In this document: one piece after another, positions 60,272-64,000 of the stretch
Layout of the letters: each line of letters begins with the position of its first letter
How positions within the stretch are numbered: the first letter of the stretch is position 1
Assembly (NCBI RefSeq): GCF_001559075.2
Contig: NZ_CP014015.2
Location: 1,116,001 to 1,180,000 of the forward strand
Origin: Citrobacter amalonaticus
GTDB lineage: Bacteria; Pseudomonadota; Gammaproteobacteria; Enterobacterales; Enterobacteriaceae
DNA: 64,000 bases
Reading direction: 5' to 3'
Made by a program: the position numbers and the translations under genes
The notes under the pieces: generated by a model
What the model was told of the DNA's origin: nothing
Seen by the model: only the letters and a program-made list of their open reading frames with translations
Databases searched by the model: none

Positions 60272-61522
60272 CTACTTTGTTGTAAAATCAAAGGGACTGA
60301 TAAACCTATCTTTCAAGGCATTAAGGTAATCAGCCCACCACTGCAACATAAGCCTTCTTTCATCAAGGTGTTCTGCTTTATGAATGTAGGCAGCACGAAC
60401 GGAGTTTCGCTCTTGGTGGCTCATCTGCCGTTCAACAGCATCCCTTGACCATTTTCCCGATTCGATCAACGCACTACATGCCATCGCACGAAAACCATGT
60501 CCACATACTTCAACCGTAGTGTCGTAGCCCATAGACCTTAAAGCCTTGTTTACCGTGTTTTCACTCATAGGCTTTCTAAAATCATGATCACCAATGAACA
60601 CAAGTTCACATTCACCGCTGATTTCTCTGATATCTTTGAGGAGTTCTAAAGCCTGACGACTTAACGGCACGAGGTGTGGGGTCTTCATTTTTGAGCCTCG
60701 ATGAGAATGTTTGACCCCTGGCAATGGCTCACGTTCCCCAGGGATAGTCCACATGGCATTGTCGATATCTATCTCTGACCAACGAGCAAACCTGAGTTCA
60801 CTTGAACGAATGAAAATGAGCAATGTGAGTTTCACGGCTAACTTCGTGAGTTTTCTACCCTTGAAACTATCAATTCGTTCTAAAAGTTCTGAGAATCGTT
60901 CGAATGGCAAAGCTGGCCTGTGGACTCTTTTAGCTACCGCAATAGCTCCTGCCATCTCCTGAGCAGGGTTGTAATCTATCAGCCCATTCTGGACAGCATA
61001 TCTCATTACTGCCGTTGTTCTTTGCTGTAATCGGGAAGCAACTTCCAATCGCCCGGAAGCTTCAACAGCCTTGATAGGGGCAAGAAGATCTCTGGTATTA
61101 AGTTCGGATATTTTTCTTCTACCAATAGCAGTAAAGAGACCATCTTCCATGCTTTTTAGAACTCTCTCGCTGTGGGAATCAGACCATTTCCTTTTACAGG
61201 CAGTATGCCAGTCCCTTGCGACAGCCTCGAATGTCAGAGCTTCGCTCTGCTCGATCTTGTCTGCTTTTTTCTTCTCGGAAGGGTCGATACCATCAGATAC
61301 CAACTTTTTGGCCTCATCTCGTTTCCTGCGAGCTTCACCAAGAGAGACCATTGGGTAGACACCCAATGCTAAAACTTTCTGTTTACCGTCGAAACGATAT
61401 TGAAGTCGCCAGTATTTTGAGCCATTGGGGTTGATCAGCAAGTGCATCCCCTGCCCATCAGTGAGTTTGAAAGGTTTGTCGGAGGGCTTGGTAGTTCTAA
61501 CTTTGATATCGGTGAGAGCCAT
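60272..61522 (-). CDS. P4-type tyrosine integrase of the leuX island
   Basis: A 416-residue integrase. The N-terminal DUF4102 arm-binding domain begins LTDIKVRTTKPSDKPFKLTD; the catalytic domain has IRSSELRFARWSEID (Arg), GHGFRAMACSAL (H-x-x-R), RQMSHQERNSVRAAY (His, then Tyr in AYIHK). It resembles IntB beside leuX in E. coli. It reads away from leuX; GGAGG sits 9 bases before the ATG, overlapping the first of the ATACCA repeats. It would recombine the attL and attR copies given here. Confidence 0.93.
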   Translation of the reverse strand: MALTDIKVRTTKPSDKPFKLTDGQGMHLLINPNGSKYWRLQYRFDGKQKVLALGVYPMVSLGEARRKRDEAKKLVSDGIDPSEKKKADKIEQSEALTFEAVARDWHTACKRKWSDSHSERVLKSMEDGLFTAIGRRKISELNTRDLLAPIKAVEASGRLEVASRLQQRTTAVMRYAVQNGLIDYNPAQEMAGAIAVAKRVHRPALPFERFSELLERIDSFKGRKLTKLAVKLTLLIFIRSSELRFARWSEIDIDNAMWTIPGEREPLPGVKHSHRGSKMKTPHLVPLSRQALELLKDIREISGECELVFIGDHDFRKPMSENTVNKALRSMGYDTTVEVCGHGFRAMACSALIESGKWSRDAVERQMSHQERNSVRAAYIHKAEHLDERRLMLQWWADYLNALKDRFISPFDFTTK

Positions 61523-61540
61523 CAGTTGATACCTCCAGTG

Positions 61541-61599
61541 TTGGTATCAAAATCTATCGAACCGGGAATACCAACAGTTATACCATCATCAGTTGGTAT
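61541..61599. repeat. ATACCA(A/T)C repeats before the integrase gene (candidate arm-type sites)
   Basis: Elements TTGGTATC (61541-61548), ATACCAAC (61568-61575), ATACCATC (61580-61587) and GTTGGTAT (61592-61599) alternate in orientation over 60 bases. They match the repeats near attL. They overlap the integrase leader, so binding could also control int. Confidence 0.6.
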
Positions 61600-61711
61600 A
61601 TGTTCAAGGAATTGAGTAGACGTGGACAGACTAAGGAAAGCCAGGAACCTGCTTAACTCGCTGTTTTTATGGACTAAAGTAGACGTTAGTAGACTTGAAA
61701 AAAGCTTTGTA

Positions 61712-61735
61712 TGGTGCCGAAGGCCGGACTCGAAC
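61712..61735. repeat. attR: leuX 3' end
   Basis: The 3' end of leuX including CCA; the copy retained with the tRNA. It pairs with the attL copy at 39944-39966, which lacks one C. Confidence 0.85.
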
Positions 61736-61796
61736 CGGCACGTATTTCTACGGTTGATTTTGAATCAACTGCGTCTACCGATTTCGCCACTCCGGC
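61712..61796 (-). tRNA. leuX: tRNA-Leu (anticodon CAA), leuX
   Basis: 85 bases. Acceptor GCCGGAG pairs with CTTCGGC with one G-U; encoded CCA; D-arm GGTAGACGC; anticodon loop TTCAAAA with CAA; long variable arm as in class II tRNA; T-loop GGTTCGAGTCC. Matches E. coli leuX from memory. It stays intact despite island insertion. Confidence 0.97.
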
Positions 61797-61823
61797 ACGG
61801 AAGGGATGCGGAAAACGTTGTGG

Positions 61824-61851
61824 ATTATACCTGTCATGCGCCACCATGCAA
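61824..61851 (-). promoter_or_regulatory. leuX promoter
   Basis: On the minus strand, TTGCAT (61851-61846) and TATAAT (61829-61824) are 16 bases apart, close to the sigma70 consensus, with a GC-rich discriminator-like stretch before the tRNA, as expected for a stable RNA promoter. Confidence 0.6.
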
Positions 61852-61995
61852 GCGCCAGCGTGTGTCTTCTCCGTTAAGTGTCGAAAAAATCAGCATACTT
61901 CCATCCCGCCCTCTTCTTAATCCCCCCTTCTGCAAAGCGACGCCGTTTTCCATGCTCTACACTTTCCTGTTCAACACCACACTGAGGGAAACACG

Positions 61996-63015
61996 ATGTC
62001 GATGATAAAAAGCTATGCCGCAAAAGAGGCGGGCAGCGAACTCGAACTCTTTGAATACGATGCTGGCGAACTCAAGCCGGAAGATGTCGAGGTGCAGGTC
62101 GATTACTGCGGTATCTGCCATTCCGATTTGTCGATGATCGACAATGAGTGGGGATTCTCTCAGTATCCACTGGTTGCCGGACATGAGGTGATTGGTCGCG
62201 TGGCCGCCCTCGGCAGCGCAGCGCAGGGGAAAGGACTGAAGATCGGTCAGCGCGTGGGGATTGGCTGGACGGCGCGCAGCTGTGGTCACTGCGATGCCTG
62301 TATCAGCGGTAATCAGATCAACTGCCTGGAAGGAGCAGTACCAACCATTCTCAATCGCGGCGGCTTTGCTGAGAAGCTGCGCGCTGACTGGCAGTGGGTG
62401 ATCCCGCTTCCGGAAAGCATCGATATTGAATCCGCCGGTCCGCTACTGTGCGGCGGTATCACGGTATTTAAACCGCTGCTGATGCACCACGTCACCGCCA
62501 CCAGCCGCGTCGGGGTGATTGGCATTGGCGGGCTGGGTCATATCGCCATCAAGCTGTTGCATGCGATGGGATGTGAAGTCACCGCGTTCAGCTCTAACCC
62601 GGCGAAAGAGAAAGAGGTACTGGCGATGGGCGCCGATAAAGTGGTGAACAGCCGCGATCCGCAGGCATTAACGGCGCTGGCGGGCCAGTTCGATCTCATC
62701 ATCAACACCGTCAATGTTGATCTCGACTGGCAACCCTACTTCGAAGCGCTGGCCTACGGCGGCAACTTCCACACCGTCGGCGCGGTGCTGAAGCCGCTGC
62801 CGGTCCCCGCCTTCACGCTGATTGCCGGCGATCGCAGCATCTCCGGTTCGGCGACCGGCACGCCGTATGAACTGCGTAAGCTGATGAAATTTGCCGGGCG
62901 CAGCAAGGTCTCGCCAACCACCGAACTGTTCCCGATGTCGCAAATTAACGAGGCAATCCAGCACGTACGCGACGGTAAAGCCCGCTACCGTGTGGTGCTG
63001 AAAGCCGATTTCTAA
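61996..63015 (+). CDS. ahr: Ahr (YjgB), NADPH-dependent aldehyde reductase
   Basis: A 339-residue zinc alcohol dehydrogenase family protein, same place as E. coli yjgB/ahr next to leuX. Catalytic zinc site CGICHSDLSMID and GHEVIGRV; structural zinc site CGHCDACISGNQINC; Rossmann motif GIGGLGHIAIKLL. It reduces a broad range of aldehydes. Start follows GAGGGAAACACG. Confidence 0.93.
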   Translation: MSMIKSYAAKEAGSELELFEYDAGELKPEDVEVQVDYCGICHSDLSMIDNEWGFSQYPLVAGHEVIGRVAALGSAAQGKGLKIGQRVGIGWTARSCGHCDACISGNQINCLEGAVPTILNRGGFAEKLRADWQWVIPLPESIDIESAGPLLCGGITVFKPLLMHHVTATSRVGVIGIGGLGHIAIKLLHAMGCEVTAFSSNPAKEKEVLAMGADKVVNSRDPQALTALAGQFDLIINTVNVDLDWQPYFEALAYGGNFHTVGAVLKPLPVPAFTLIAGDRSISGSATGTPYELRKLMKFAGRSKVSPTTELFPMSQINEAIQHVRDGKARYRVVLKADF

Positions 63016-63039
63016 CGGTCTGACTCAGCGCCTCCCTGT

Positions 63040-63582
63040 TCAAAGTGAGACGCTGAGTCGCTCTCGTGCCTGGCGAAACGCCAGAACCGCCTGTTGGCAC
63101 TGCGCCGTCACGTTCTCAATGTCATGATTAATGTCGATACGCGCGATATCGACTTCTTCCGCCAGCGGGCACTCCAGCGCCTCAAACTGACTTTTCAGCA
63201 AGCCGACCGGCATAAAATGCCCTGCCCGACGCTGCATCCGCGCCAGGATAATATCGTAGTCGCCATCCAGCCAGAGAAAATGCACGTTAGGACTGCCCTT
63301 ACGTAAAAAATCACGATACTGTTTTTTTAATGATGAGCACACAATAAAACCCGTCTCATTCTTTTTATACAGACTATAAGATGCATCATTTAAGCGTTCT
63401 AACCACGGTAACCGGTCTTCGTCAGTTAACGGTATTCCCTGAGACATTTTATCAATGTTTTTGGCGGGATGGAGATCGTCGCCATCAATAAACTTCGCCG
63501 ATAATAATGCCGCCACCTTACTACCAATTAACGATTTACCACTTCCTGAAACGCCCATCAAAATATAGCTTTCCCCGGCCAT
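63040..63582 (-). CDS. idnK: IdnK, thermosensitive gluconokinase
   Basis: A 180-residue P-loop kinase: GVSGSGKSLIGSKVAALL (Walker A), FIDGDDLHPAKNIDKMSQGIPLTDEDRLPWL (gluconate site), CSSLKKQYRDFLR. It phosphorylates gluconate produced from L-idonate. Divergent from idnD across a regulatory gap, as in E. coli. Confidence 0.94.
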   Translation of the reverse strand: MAGESYILMGVSGSGKSLIGSKVAALLSAKFIDGDDLHPAKNIDKMSQGIPLTDEDRLPWLERLNDASYSLYKKNETGFIVCSSLKKQYRDFLRKGSPNVHFLWLDGDYDIILARMQRRAGHFMPVGLLKSQFEALECPLAEEVDIARIDINHDIENVTAQCQQAVLAFRQARERLSVSL

Positions 63583-63686
63583 GTAAAACCCTCTGCGTCA
63601 TATTCCATGGCGCGATACTACGCCTGCACAATCGGCAATTTCACGCTTTTTTATTTCCATAGATGAGAATTATAAAGCGCATCACG

Positions 63687-63698
63687 TTATGCGTAACA
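63687..63698. promoter_or_regulatory. IdnR/GntR-type operator in the idnK-idnD gap
   Basis: GTTATGCGTAAC, close to the GntR/IdnR palindrome (complement ATGTTACGCATAAC). It lies in the divergent promoter region where IdnR and GntR are known to act in E. coli. Confidence 0.6.
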
Positions 63699-63720
63699 TT
63701 GTAGTGTAACAATTTTCCAG

Positions 63721-63736
63721 TGTGACTTGCATCACA
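63721..63736. promoter_or_regulatory. CRP site, idn promoter
   Basis: TGTGACTTGCATCACA is a perfect TGTGA-N6-TCACA CRP site, 64 bases before the idnD start. Catabolite control of idn is known in E. coli. Confidence 0.8.
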
Positions 63737-63799
63737 AATAAGGACATTTAAAACCGCTTAAATGCACCTGAGATGAAGACCTGACCCAGTGAGGCATTT

Positions 63800-64000
63800 A
63801 TGGAAGTGAAAACTCAATCCTGCGTTGTCGCGGGTAAGCGTTCTGTTGCCGTAACACAACAGAATATCGAATGGAATAATAAAGGTACGCTCGTAAAAAT
63901 AACCCGCGGAGGCATTTGCGGCTCCGACTTACATTATTATCAGGAAGGCAAAGTCGGTAATTTTACCGTCAAAGCGCCGATGATTTTAGGCCATGAAGTT
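63800..64000 (+). CDS. idnD: IdnD, L-idonate 5-dehydrogenase (3' end outside window)
   Basis: The first 67 residues, cut by the window end. ATG 63800 has GAGG 6 bases upstream. The text MEVKTQSCVVAGKRSVAV and the zinc-site segment RGGICGSDLHYYQEGKVGNF, with the ending ILGHEV, match E. coli IdnD. It oxidises L-idonate to 5-ketogluconate. Confidence 0.93.
   Translation, partial: MEVKTQSCVVAGKRSVAVTQQNIEWNNKGTLVKITRGGICGSDLHYYQEGKVGNFTVKAPMILGHEV

Noticed and set aside
60272..61522. Full P4-like phage satellite
   Set aside because: Integrase and AlpA are present, but no primase/helicase, cos site or capsid-size genes are seen between them and attL.

Overview
The window is chromosomal DNA of an enterobacterium, most likely Citrobacter or a close relative. 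This is inferred from gene content: yjiK-yjiJ at the left, a leuX-ahr-idnK-idnD block in E. coli K-12 order at the right, a complete lsr operon that includes the Salmonella-type lsrE, and a BapA-like giant adhesin. No species marker is present, so the genus is a guess.

Layout, left to right. (1) 1-2393: the end of yjiK, yjiJ, and a two-gene leftward unit (ribbon-helix-helix protein plus small membrane protein). (2) 3068-21909, leftward: a type I secretion/adhesin operon read as TolC-like outer-membrane protein, a 4634-residue BapA-like adhesin, LapB-type ABC exporter, and HlyD/LapC-type adaptor. A 14-bp stem-loop sits directly after the adhesin stop codon. (3) 22706-23125: a small PA-IL (LecA)-like lectin. 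(4) 23538-29616: a xyloside/xylonate module, xynR(yagI)-yagH-yagG-yagF, with a perfect inverted repeat before yagF. (5) 29872-39786: autoinducer-2 genes, with lsrR, lsrK and an extra cupin gene leftward and lsrACDBFGE rightward. (6) 39944-61735: an AT-rich integrative island in tRNA leuX. (7) 61712-64000: leuX, ahr, idnK and the start of idnD.

The island is bounded by a direct repeat of the leuX 3' end and carries a P4-type integrase next to the intact tRNA. Both ends carry clusters of an ATACCA(A/T)C-like repeat that look like integrase or excisionase arm sites. Its cargo looks largely defensive: a DUF262 protein / AAA ATPase / unknown / small protein operon at the left end; an ankyrin protein; a retron, meaning a reverse transcriptase with a PRTase-like plus winged-helix effector and a readable msr-msd locus closed by a 15-bp a1/a2 duplex; MobC and MobA mobilization genes; two small lipoproteins; a four-gene tyrosine-recombinase module of Tn554 or gamma-mobile-trio type; AlpA; and a type II cytosine-5 restriction-modification pair.

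The strongest discovery candidates are the retron, whose RNA overlaps both flanking genes, and the DUF262/AAA operon. Next come the recombinase module with one more recombinase than the usual trio, the cupin added to the AI-2 kinase transcript, and the 891-bp near-identical repeats in the adhesin gene. Family assignments come from reading motifs and from memory of homologues; no database search was run.
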